Below, piece after piece: positions 35,857 through 46,379 of a stretch of DNA of 64,000 nt. Where the stretch lies: contig NC_081183.1 in NCBI RefSeq assembly GCF_029867415.1, positions 194,153,563 through 194,217,562 on the forward strand, in the 5' to 3' direction. Positions within the stretch are counted from its first letter, which is position 1. The number at the start of each line of letters is the position of its first letter. The DNA comes from Vicia villosa. Taxonomy: Eukaryota; Streptophyta; Magnoliopsida; Fabales; Fabaceae. Position numbers and translations under genes: made by a program. The notes beneath the pieces are model-generated. The model saw nothing but the letters and a program-made list of their open reading frames with translations. It did no database searches and was not told the origin of the DNA.

Positions 35857-38800
35857 TGTAGCAACCTGCCTTAAAATTTACGTTAAAACGAGTCGCAACC
35901 CACTTTGTTTGGGCAAGTGAGAAACCCTTACAAAAAATATAAGAGATTTGGGTAAGTAGGTTAATTAGACAAAGGGAAGGTATTAGACACCCTTTGCCTC
36001 CCTTGTACTCAAGGGGACCCATTTAGCCTTTAGGTTTTTTAAAAGGTTTTTTTTATAATCGTTGATTAATAAATTAAAAATAATAGGCCTTTGGCCAAAA
36101 GGGAAAAACCTAAAAGGTTTTGATAGGGTCATTGTCAGATCGAGACAACAATGACCATGGCTAAGACAAAATATAGAAAGAATGAAAAACAAAATATAGC
36201 AAGAATAAAAAAAAATGGCCTCAATGTATCATCATTGGCCAAACAAGTTTTTAAGTTTTATTAAAACGTTTTAAGAAGGAGGCCTCATAGAAATCATTGG
36301 CCAAACTGGGCAAAAAAACAAAGGTTTGTAAAAAATATATTGACAATAAAAAAAAAAACCCTTTTTAATAAAAGGGTGGCCTCATACCAAAAGGTTTAAT
36401 CATTGGCCAAAACAAGATTTTTTAAAAGGGGGGCCTCATAGGTTATCATCGGCCAAAAGTTTTGAAAAATAAGTTTCAAAAAAAGGGAGGCCTCATATGA
36501 AGTCATTGGCCAAAAATTTGAGTTTGAGTTGAGGGATTTGAGTTTGAAAGGGGGAAAGGGTTTGTCGGACGTTGTCAGTTAATCGACAACGGCAGGTTAG
36601 GGTTGTTCAAGACAATCCTAAGGCAAACCCTCGGAGGGAGAAGAGAATCATAGAAATAAAAATGTGTGTTTTCAAAAATTGTTCGTGAAAGTGGGAAAAA
36701 GGTCCCTTTTAGGGTTGCCAAGACCCCTTTTTATAAAGATGGAAATTAGGTTAAAAATCCATAAAAGGAAATAACCCATATCCAAAAGCCCAAAATTTGC
36801 CATTAGTAAAAATAGGAGAAAAAGTGTGAAAATGCCACTTGTGGGATTCGAACCCGTGACTTCTAACTTACAAGCCTTATTTCTTGCCAATTGTGCTATG
36901 TTATTTATTTGAAATAAAAACCCAATTGAAAGCATATGAAAGACGAGCTAATATTTGTTATTTAAAAATATATAAATAATTTACAAGTAAATTATTATAT
37001 TTTTAAACAAATAATTACAAAAATCCAAAATATTGTAAATAAGCCAAGGAAGTTTATAAAACCCAAGTTTAAAAATAATTTTGAATTTTGAAATTGGGCC
37101 TCATATTTTATGAATAATAATCCCAATTAAACACACACTTTTATTTAATATATACCCCTATTTAAAACATAATGACTTCACATATTATGGATGTTAAGTC
37201 TAAGAGATTGAATTGAAGTACACACCTATTTTATAATCTTGATCACACTTATATACGTATATATTTTAATACATAAGAGATATAACGATCAACGACTTCT
37301 TTAAAAATTCTGACCTAACTTGTCCCCTAAAGAAGATTTCCCACTATGACACCCAATCACCGTCTTCTTGAGTATACTGACTAAGACTAGTCACTCAAGG
37401 AACAATAAATAGACATTGATTAATTGTTTGTGTTTACAATATTGCTTCTTAAAAGTAAATTACACAAATTGTTTAAGTACAAATGCAACATAAAAGTGTT
37501 GAGCCAGATATGAGCAGTAACTTCTTGCTTCTACAAGATTCTACAAAAATGTTTTTGATATGTTGTTGATTTGCATCTTGTACTAATCTTCGTTCTCTTA
37601 TTCCTTTGTCCTCCTCAGCTTCAGTTTCATATTTTTTCAACAACTTTTACTTTGGCTTCTTCGTATTTGGCAGTAGCATTGCAGCTTTATCATTAGCGAC
37701 AAACAACATCTTTTGCTTTGGCATTTGCAACCAGCAACATCTTTGGCTTTTGGCCATTGTTGTAGCAATCAGCAGCTTTGCATTAGCAATCGACAACCTT
37801 TCTTCTGAAGTATTGATCTTCTTTTATAGGCTTCATAGAAAGAGACGTTGTGGGGATAAAAGAGTATTTTCTAAAATCCATTGATTACTTTCCAAGAGAT
37901 AGAAGTGTGGGTGTTGGATAGTACAACATGTTATTTCTTTAGCCTGTAGCTTGGAGCTTTGACATGATGGCGTGGAAGACAGGTTTTGAATAGTACGAAC
38001 GTCTTAATAATTATGAATTGTTTAGCAAACCGTTGTACTGAATCTTCTTAAGATAGTTTCTTGATCTTATCTTCAAATGATGTACTTCTGATATGAAGTA
38101 GTAAGCTTGTAAGAGATCACTTTCTTTTTGTTGTTCTTCTGATGATGTATCTGATGAGTAGTTCAGAAACTACTTTGTTATGATAGCATGAGAACATTAG
38201 AACCAATAGGAACATAACTTTGTCTTTTAGAAATAATAGCAACAACCTTTCTAAAATACAATGCAAGACTTCCTATATCAAATATGTATATGAAAAGATA
38301 ACTGATTTGAGAGTGAGAAAGAAATCACGAACAATAGTGTTAAATTCTTTCAGAATAGAACACTGACTTCAGATAATAGTGCAACAACGTATCTGAGGAC
38401 CACATCTTCATATATCAACAAGAGTCATAACAACTAATCTGTATTTCTGATATTTGATCTTTATCAGCTGATCTTTACTATGTCTTTAGAGTAACGAGCA
38501 ACAACTCTTCTGACAAATATATATTGACATCTGATCTTTGAGGCAACAACTTTGTGTTTGATGTAGACTTTGTTTTTTGATCCTGAGATATTTGAGACTT
38601 CTGAAGCAGCAGCTTGTTGAGAAGTACACAAGAGATCCTCTTTCTGATTAACATCCAGTATTCCATAGAATTACTGATGTTTCTTCAGAGGTAAAAGAGA
38701 GTAGTATTTCTGACGACATTATTTCTGATGATTTTTTAGACAACAATCCTAAATCATATAGAGCTTCTAATTTTCACACTCAAGAAAACATTAGAAACAC

Positions 38801-38879
38801 AATTGTTTACATATAAAATACATGTGTTGTTATCATCAAAACTCAGAGATAAAGTGTAGAACCAAATCTTGTTCTAATA
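35857..38879. mobile_element. Inserted LTR-retrotransposon sequences inside the OTU-MULE
   Basis: Left edge: TGTAGCAACCTGCCTTAAA at 35857 resembles LTR starts of Ogre-type Ty3 elements, followed by 'ACGAGTCGCAACCCACTTTG', 'AAGGGAAGGTATTAGACACC' and 'CTTGTACTCAAGGGGACCC', also typical. Right edge: on the minus strand from 38879, TATTAGAACAAGATTTGG and 'GAGTTTTGATGATAACAAC' match the start of a SIRE/Maximus LTR (TGTTAGAACAAGA). No gag or pol was recognised, so both appear as solo or partial LTRs. The junction between the two, somewhere near 37.1-37.4 kb, and target duplications were not resolved. Confidence 0.55.
36217..36516. repeat. Degenerate GGCCTCATA...ATTGGCCAAA array
   Basis: Five units start with GGCCTC at about 36217, 36281, 36378, 36432 and 36489, each followed by ATCATTGGCCAAA or a close variant. 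Spacing is 54-97 bp. It lies within the Ogre-like LTR sequence. Confidence 0.75.
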
Positions 38880-38892
38880 GTACCGTCCTTCA

Positions 38893-40012
38893 TTGGACCT
38901 TAGTCATAAAATCAGAGTCTTTTCCAATGAGTGTATACCTCTTCCATGCATCCATTATTTTCTCCACCACGACACTAGATTTGACCATGTTTCCTTCATC
39001 ATCCTTGATTTCTTCTGTGCCAACCGCAAGTTTGAGTTTGGATCTCACATTTTTTGTTATATGATACCGACAAAGTAATGTATAGGATGTAGGAAACACA
39101 CTACCAACCACAATCATAAGGGTGTTATCTCGGTCGGTTACAATGACACTAGGCATATTTTGTGGATCCTTCAACAAACTCTTGCGTATCTCCAACGCCC
39201 ATGTAACATTGTCTTCTTTCTCACATTCGAGAAATTCAAATCCAACCGAAAATGTCTTCCCTGTAGAAGTGACACCAACAATTTCTAGAAGAGGAAGCAT
39301 GTACTTGTCGGTATTGTACGTTGAATCAATCATAAGGACGATTTATATGTTGAACAACTTGATACTTTTTGTATGAGTCCAAAAAATGTCACGGACACTT
39401 ACTTTATCATCACACATTAAGTACCTTGAAACATAGTGGTTATCGTCCAAAATTTTCAAAAATTGTTGCATTTCGGATCTCGAATCTTTGCTCCCATTTA
39501 TTCTGTTTATATCGTTCGTTGTAAACCTGCTTGATATTTGACACATTATGCGATCTCCGGCTTAAGTCGACCTACAATTGGATGACCTTGTAGTTTGGTG
39601 TCCAACGTTAACCACAAATGACACTAAACTGCCACATATCTACCACCCTACATGATCCGCACAATTTAAACGGACACTCACAATTTCTCGCTCTGGTGTG
39701 ATCATGTTTTAACTGTCGAACTCTTGAAACATATGTTTTGTCTCTCTCGTATATCATTGTTACAAATGCTTGCCTACTACTAGTGCCATTGTCAGACCTT
39801 CCAATCACAACATCAAACCCGAGTTTGCTAGCTTCCATTCGGACCCAGTCAAGCATATGTTGATGAGCCTTGAAAACTTGATCGCTTGGAAATTGTTTCC
39901 CAACATTTATCGCGATAACAATTGTTTTAGCATCGTCATTCACCTCATCCGGCTTAACATCATCATTCAACTTGGCCGAAACAATTTTGGGAAACACGTC
40001 GGGGTGCACCAT
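38893..40012 (-). pseudogene. FAR1-like DNA-binding and MULE transposase region
   Basis: Minus-strand frames from ATG 40012 encode 'MVHPDVFPKIVSAK', a FAR1/WRKY-GCM-like segment with 'FKAHQHMLDWVRMEASKLGF' and a 'HTRARNCECPFKLCGSC' cysteine/histidine patch, then (after gaps and frame changes) 'VSRYLMCDDKVSVRDIFWTH'. The MULE domain follows with the first catalytic Asp in 'DSTYNTDKY' and the second in 'VTDRDNTLM', then 'CRYHITKNVRSK' and 'IMDAW'. The third catalytic residue (Glu), the SWIM zinc finger and the linker are absent, lost at the 38.88-kb junction. It continues conceptually with the OTU block at 34986-35856. Confidence 0.75.
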
Positions 40013-40069
40013 ATCTAAAACGGGAAAAATATAAAATCTGTTAATAATTATGTTCTGTAACAAAGATAT

Positions 40070-40443
40070 TTTCGGAAATGCATTTCCGAAATAATGTAGG
40101 TGAATTTTGGAAATGCATTTCCAAAGCAACGCAATATTTTGATCCAAAAACAACTCCAAATGCAAAGAAATAAGGGATGAAATCGTGAAACTTTACCTGA
40201 AATTGAAGCTTTTTATGCTCTCTTTGACATGATAAATCACTTGAAACTTGGTTTGAAGCCGAAAAATAGATTGATAATGGATGAAGTTTTTGGTTGTGGA
40301 GTGAAAATAGAATAATGAAATAGTTCATCAACAATGTGGTATATAGTGAATTATTTTAGAGATGCATCTCTGAAAATATCCCTGAATGTTTAAATTTAAC
40401 GTTTAAATAATAACAGGGTGTTTTCGGATATGTATATCCGAAA
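40070..40443. repeat. Cluster of four palindromes at the MULE 5' side
   Basis: TTCGGAAATGCATTTCCGAA at 40071-40090 (extends one base each way to 22 bp), TTTGGAAATGCATTTCCAAA at 40106-40125, AGAGATGCATCTCT at 40358-40371, and TTCGGATATGTATATCCGAA at 40423-40442 with one central mismatch. They lie upstream of the transposase start and resemble motifs beyond its 3' end and near the PMD element. Confidence 0.85.
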
Positions 40444-41383
40444 CGCCTACAATTTTGATATGAATAGGGTGTTTTCTCTCACCACCACCAGGTGGAGAAA
40501 GAATTTTTATTTTTTTGGTTTATATGTCATGCTTCTATCTTTTATTTTAGTTGTGGATAGTTCTTTGTTTTCCTTAACTATGCGCCAATCATATTCCACA
40601 TAATATTTCATAAAAAGTTGAGTAATGTATTTTCAACCATTTACAAAATCTATTTAAATTTAACATAATTAATTAATTATAAAATAATACAATTATTTGT
40701 TGTTTCTAAAATATTTTAGACTTAAAAGTAACTTTACCGAAATTTTTAAATTAAATTGATAAGAATTCATCATATCTAAATGATATTTACCATTTTTGGA
40801 ACGAATAGACAAAATGTAAATGATTTGAAGATGCCAAAGTTGCATCAATAGCTTCATGTGATTCTGTCGGTTGATTTTAGTTTTGTTTTGGGTCTTCACT
40901 TTTGATGTTTGGAGGTCATAGGCATTGCCTATCTCATTGCTTAATGTGGAGTAGCAATAATTTCCTATAACTTGAAAAAAATCAATAAATTGAATTTAAT
41001 TATATGTGTTTGTGTGTGAGAGTGTCAGACACAAAACACACATTTGTTCAGAAATGTGATGCTGATTTGCTGAAAACAAAATTCTAAGAAAAAGCATCAT
41101 ATTATTTGAACCAACATTAAGTATTGACATCATCAAGATTTCAGTTGACTCAACACTTATAGCAAACACACATCATAAAAAAATGCAGCAAGTTGCTTCT
41201 AACCTAGACATTGAAACGTTTACAACAGAAATAGAGGAGGATCCTCCTCTATACAGACACCATTCTTTTACTTCAGAACACTCTTAAGACCAAAACATTT
41301 TTAAACAATTAATAAATAAGAATTAAAACAACCAACAAAAATAAAAACACCACCATCCTTTATCTACTTTCTTGTTTTTTAAA
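40444..41383. other. AT-rich spacer and 3' flank of the glucanase gene
   Basis: No gene recognised. The right end holds the 3' UTR of the minus-strand GH17 gene; the poly(A) site is not resolved. Confidence 0.5.
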
Positions 41384-43754
41384 TTATGCATTCCCTCCAG
41401 CATAAACACAACTATTATAACCTACAAAATAAACAAAGTATATATTGTAAATTGAGCATGTCAATTGAGTAAAATAATCGAAGCAGGCAGGTAATGTCGC
41501 GCAAAAACCACATGATAACTTACTTGGGTTATTTGATGTTAGTGTCGCTGTCTGTGAGAAATCACAAGTTAATGGATTTTGCCCAGTGTGATAAAAGAGA
41601 TTCATGGCATATGCTGCATGATTCGCTAATGTGTTAGGTTCGAAACAAGCTCCTCCTGGTTGGATTGAGCTGCAATCAATCCCCTGCCCACAAGCATAAT
41701 CTAAGTTTGCTTGTAGCTGCACATCAGTTAATCCTGGTTTTGGCACACACCATGCTATGTTACTATTATACGGTAATGTTGGAGTTGAAACTTTTGGCGA
41801 CGAATTCAAAGGAGATTTTGACACATCCGGATTAATCTTCAATAAAATTCAGAATTACAAAGTGTTATTTACACTACTAGAACAACAATAAGATAAGATA
41901 TGTGAGCATGATTAATGATTGCAAAATGCTGGCTTCATGTCCATTTAAGAATTCCGCTTTACTCGGCGTAGGACTACGGCCTTTTGTTGTAGAACTTGGA
42001 CCTGTTGGTGCAGCAATCACAGGAGTTTTCGACACTTCCGGAGTCTTCAATCAAATTAAAAATACATTGTTAACACAACAATAGTGTAGGTGCTCTAGAA
42101 CAGTTTCAAGATGAGAGCTATGAAAATGATGATTCTTGGTGGTTCAAGGTTCATGGTTCATGCTCATTAAACTATATGAAGTTGGTTAATCATTAACCAA
42201 TGACAATATTCAATAAATGATATTGTAATTAATATTGTGATATTATAATGATAGAGTGCATACCGGTGCGGCCACGGGGCTACTAGTAGGAGTAGAACTT
42301 TGCTGCTTAGACAGGCCGGCATCATAGATCATCGACTGATCAGGGTTGTAAAGCCCAAAGGCTCTCTCAGAAGCAGCTCCGGGTTTCAAATCCTCGTCAT
42401 ACAAGGCAAATATGTATGTGTCCACTGATTTCCCCGGCATCAATGGAGTCCCAACCTTGGACCTCAAGTGTGTAATGAGATTACCGTTGTACGCCTTTGC
42501 ATTCTCAATACTCGGTCCAGCCTCGTCGGGATCCCCTTTGTATGGCCACCCTGTCTCCGCAACTACAATCTCAACTTCCTTAAAACCCATAGCATCTAAC
42601 GCAGATCGAACCGCATCCACCTACACAAAACAAACTCATCAAAAAAACTTGCATTTTAAGCTTCCGGATTCCTAAAATAACTAATATATAACTTCTTTTT
42701 AGCCTTATGCTCAATAGATATACACTCATTTTAACTCATCTAAAGTGTAAAAACCTCAACTAATATCTGCAATTTACTCAAAACAAAGACAATTATATTT
42801 ATCGTCAGAGTCGTCTTTGAGGGCGGGCAACCTGACTAACCTGAGCATCAAACATATTCATGTAATTGAGCTTAGTGTTTGCGTCAACTCGGCCCGAGTT
42901 GGGCTGAAAGAGGCAAAAAGCCAAATTATCTGCTCTTCCAGGGTCACTTTTGTAAGCAAAATAAGGGTAAGGGTTAATAGCAAAAGGAGAACCAGTATCT
43001 TTGTTAAACGACAACAAACCCTGCAAAACGGTACTATATTCCGGATGAAAACTTCCAGCAGAAGGAGGCTCAGAGTTCTTCAAAACCGCCATAGTATGCA
43101 CCGTAGAAACCTTAATCTTCCCGCCGAGAGAAACCGCCTCAAGTGCGCCTTGCATGTTCTGTATCGCCGGCAACATCTGGTTCACAAGATTGGTATCGTT
43201 TGAGTCTATCACTTCGTTACCAACGGTTATGAGGATGATGTTGCTAGCGGGATAGTAAGGAATCACGTTGGTGTTTATCCAGGTTTTTGCGAAAGATGGA
43301 TCGGAACTGAGTGCCGGAATGTCGCCGTTTGCAGCTCCGATTACAATTCCGATTCCGGTGTTGGCTAGAGCTTTGATTATGGCGGGGTCGGTTCCGTATA
43401 ATCGGACTTTTTCAAATGCGGTGGTTTGGAGGAGTTTTGCGGTGGCTGACGGTGGTGGAAGGTTGTCGGCGACTTGTCCATAGTTCACGCCGAGAAACGG
43501 GTCAGAATCTGCACACAATAATAAAATTCAGATAAATAAACTAAAAAATTAGAAAATATCTGAGTTTAAAGTCGTCTTAAATGAGTTCAGTTGATAGTTC
43601 TGCAGAGATATCAGATATAAATTTGATAGTTTGCAGAGACATCATATTATATCTGATATATGAGATTGAATGAAGGGATGAGATGTAACTTACATGCAAA
43701 GTTGAATGCTAGAAAGAGGACAAGATATGTGGAACCGGAAACCAAGTTTGTCAT
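41384..43754 (-). CDS. Glucan endo-1,3-beta-glucosidase, GH17 plus X8 (CBM43)
   Basis: Exons 43754-43694, 43508-42841, 42620-42264, 41836-41524 and 41421-41384 give 478 aa with consistent GT/AG junctions. Residues 1-20 form a hydrophobic signal peptide. The GH17 domain starts at DPFLGVNYGQ; candidate acid/base Glu119 lies in TVGNEVID and nucleophile Glu265 in VVAETGWPYKG. A Pro/Ser/Thr linker leads to the X8 domain (about 391-475: IAWCVPKPGLTD, six-plus cysteines, 'CSSIQPGGACFEPNT', 'SYNSCVYAGGNA'). X8 binds beta-1,3-glucan; such enzymes act on callose in walls and at plasmodesmata. This form lacks a C-terminal GPI signal. An additional in-frame exon lies in the last large intron (41877-42044). 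Start chosen as the ATG preceding the signal peptide. Confidence 0.95.
41877..42044 (-). other. Possible alternative terminal exon of the GH17 gene
   Basis: After an acceptor TTGATTGAAG at 42045, the frame continuing exon 3 (phase 0) encodes 55 residues: TPEVSKTPVIAAP, a Thr/Ser/Pro linker, then a hydrophobic tail ASILQSLIMLTYLILLLF and a TAG stop at 41879-41877. The start mirrors the X8 exon, which has the same acceptor context and begins INPDVSKSPL, so the two arose by local duplication. No phase-compatible donor joins it to the X8 exon. Use of this exon would give a protein without X8 but with a GPI-signal-like tail. It could equally be a dead duplicate. Confidence 0.5.
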
Positions 43755-43806
43755 GTTAACCGTTGAGAATTTGAAACTGCACTTAAACTAAGAGAAGGAA
43801 ACAGAA

Positions 43807-43813
43807 ATTTATA
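43807..43813 (-). promoter_or_regulatory. TATA box of the GH17 gene
   Basis: TATAAAT on the minus strand, 53-59 bp upstream of the ATG, preceded by an ACGT core (TACGTGC). Spacing implies a short 5' UTR of about 25 bp. Confidence 0.6.
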
Positions 43814-43829
43814 GCACGTAGTGGAAGGG

Positions 43830-44669
43830 TATAACCGTAAAGTAAAAAATGTTTTAAATATCAATTTCTCAATGAATGCGTTTTGAAAAGTATACATTTA
43901 AATTAAAAATTAAAAATTTATAAAGTAGTGTATGTGGCTAGTTATTATGAATTTAAAAAAGTGAACAATATTTGAATAAAATGAGTTGTGGATTCAATTG
44001 TAGATGTTACTTGCATGTTAAACAAAGAAGATTCTAGAAGTTGAAGAGGAAGATACATGATAGCATTAAAGTGATGAAAAGCATAACATTAGTGGAATGT
44101 TGTTTTGGTTACATAGGCAAGTAAGGACTAAGGAAGCTTTGCTAAGGTTGGCACAATCTATGAGCAAGCAATCTTTTTATGTTTTTAGTTGTTTAATAAA
44201 AAAAAACATTACACTTTTCAAAACTCAAATTTAAGCTCTTGTTTTAGAATATCATTGTGTATAATTTATTAAATATCTAATAAAAAGTAGGTAAAATTAT
44301 AAATGGAGAAAAAAATTATTGTATGTATAACTTTTGAAAGTTTATTAAAAATTTCTACTAAAAATATATTAATAATAAATGCATTAATACTTGATAGTTC
44401 ATTGGTTTTACAAAATAATTTTAGTTATTAAATGTTAACCATTATACTAAAGACGGTGAAATGTGATAAACTTGATAGTAGCCTGCACTTTGAAGTGAAA
44501 AAGAGATAAAATAATTAATATTACATTAAAAAATATTTATTCATTGTTGTAAATTGTTGCAATGTACTAACACTCAATCTACAATGAATGAAGTAACATT
44601 TTTCTTAACTTATTTTATTCTATGCTTATATGCAAGAGAAGTGTCCATATGATGAGGCAACTTAGACAG
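43830..44669. other. AT-rich spacer, no gene recognised
   Basis: No coding similarity or clear repeat seen. Confidence 0.5.
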
Positions 44670-44788
44670 TGTTAAGAAATGTGGTTAGGCCTAACTCAAC
44701 CCTACAAAACCGGCTTGTAGGATGAGGATTGCCCCCACTTATAAGGACATGTTCAGGCCATATATTGTCCGATGTGGAACTCTTAACA
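44670..44788 (-). mobile_element. TRIM-like solo LTR, 119 bp
   Basis: Bounded by TGTTAAGAAATG and ACTCTTAACA, with near-identical flanks GACAG (44665-44669) and GGCAG (44789-44793). On the minus strand it reads TGTTAAGAGTTCCACATCGG and contains 'TTATAAGTGGGGGCAATCC', a phrase very frequent in dicot genomes. Size and ends fit a terminal-repeat retrotransposon in miniature; orientation is inferred from the family's usual reading. Confidence 0.65.
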
Positions 44789-45558
44789 GGCAGTAACATC
44801 TAGACACAGTCAATTCAAACGAATGTGCTAAGGCAACATACTCTAAGTTAGTGGTGCAATATACCAAACTAGTCAAATTCAAATAAGGTTAAAAAAAGCA
44901 TAGCTTAAAAACAAAAGTAAAGCAAATAATATAAAGACGTATGATGTGTGAGTGCTTGTTTCTTCTTTTAGCTCGGCTCCACATTAAAAGTTGATTAGGC
45001 AGAAAACTAAGTTAAATTGCATTGCATTGCATTGCATTGGGACTTTTAAGGAGAAAGTTGTGTTGTGAGATTGAGACCAAGAGGTAGGCCACGGCTTCCA
45101 CTTACATTCAATAATTGTCCATCTCCATCTCTCTCTAGATTAATCAATTTCTTGTTTCTTAATTCCTAAGTTACCCAACAAAACATCACCAAGTGTAAAT
45201 TTTCATATATCTTTATTTACCTATGTGGTACTAGCAATAGCATGTAGTGCTATCTATAGGGACATCTAATACAATTTAAAACATGTGTCATTAAAATGTA
45301 ATTTTATGTATTTTATGTTGTACACTTTTATATCATTTTAATTTTATGATATTAAATTTTTTTATTAAAATCATTCTTGTGCAATTATATATATTTAATA
45401 TTTTGTATGTTTTAATTAAAATAGTTAAATCAATATTAAATTTAAATTAAATTAACTACAAATAAATAAATATAAATATGTGGGATCAAGTTTGAATTAT
45501 TCATAATCAACCATCATTGAACTAAAAATTAATTAGGTCAACTAAAAATTCTTAAAAC
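44789..45558. other. AT-rich spacer with short ATTGC repeat
   Basis: No gene recognised. A four-unit (ATTGC) run lies at 45016-45039. Confidence 0.5.
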
Positions 45559-45572
45559 AATTTGATCCTATT

Positions 45573-45705
45573 GTTTTTTTTTTATAAATCGATGTATCCT
45601 CTGCGCGCAACTGCAGAGACTAATTCTTTAGGACAGGAATCAATTCCAGAATTTTTGGTTAAGCTGGAAGAGACCATCATCTTATCATCTAAGTGCTCTT
45701 GGATT
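45573..45705 (-). mobile_element. Minus-strand SINE with poly(A) tail and 14-bp target duplication
   Basis: Direct repeats AATTTGATCCTATT at 45559-45572 and 45706-45719 flank 133 bp. The left edge on the plus strand is G followed by ten T, the complement of an A tail, placing the element on the minus strand. In that orientation GGAATTGATTCC (45647-45636) resembles a Pol III B box; the A box is less clear. The combination supports a retroposed SINE. Confidence 0.8.
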
Positions 45706-45719
45706 AATTTGATCCTATT

Positions 45720-46379
45720 AAAAATAACTTAGTTGATCTAATTTAATTTCTTATAATTCACTCCTAATAAAAAGGCTCTTAATGTCTACAAATATTATTT
45801 GAGTTTTGAGGTCTATTTATATTAAGAGCTTCTTCGATAAATGTATTTATGTATAAAAAAATTAATAAGATAATATATAACAAAAAGAAAACCGATACAA
45901 ACTAGAGAGAGAAGACTATATCAAAATTCTCTATAAAAAATGAACCTAAAAAAGCAAGTCTATTTCTTTTTTACAAAATCTACCCTATTTATGCGGGTTT
46001 CATATAAGAATAAACTCACTCTTTTTTTAAAGTGGAAGAATTTGACGCAATTTAGTGAGTAGCTTAAAAATTATAAAATTAACTTAAATAAATATAATAT
46101 CATTATTAATATTTAATTCATAGTAAGATGTCCTAGCATTATTAAAATGTAATACCTTATTGTTTTGATTATTGGAACAAATGTGCTCGAGTTACACGAT
46201 TATAATTATGATATAATATTATAGAGACTATTCATTGTACAACGTTTAAAATAAATTCATTAACTAAATCAATATTAAATTTATGTTTTCTTAATAACAT
46301 TCATCATGTGTTGAGAAACTACTTTTATATTTTTGTTGCAGAAAAATTCATATGAATGACTTTCTATTATACTATCTTT
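45720..46379. other. AT-rich spacer, no gene recognised
   Basis: No coding signal seen. Confidence 0.5.

Noticed and set aside
36846..36870. tRNA-like B-box string GGGATTCGAACCCGTGAC region
   Set aside because: No matching A box or cloverleaf could be formed, and it lies in LTR-type sequence.
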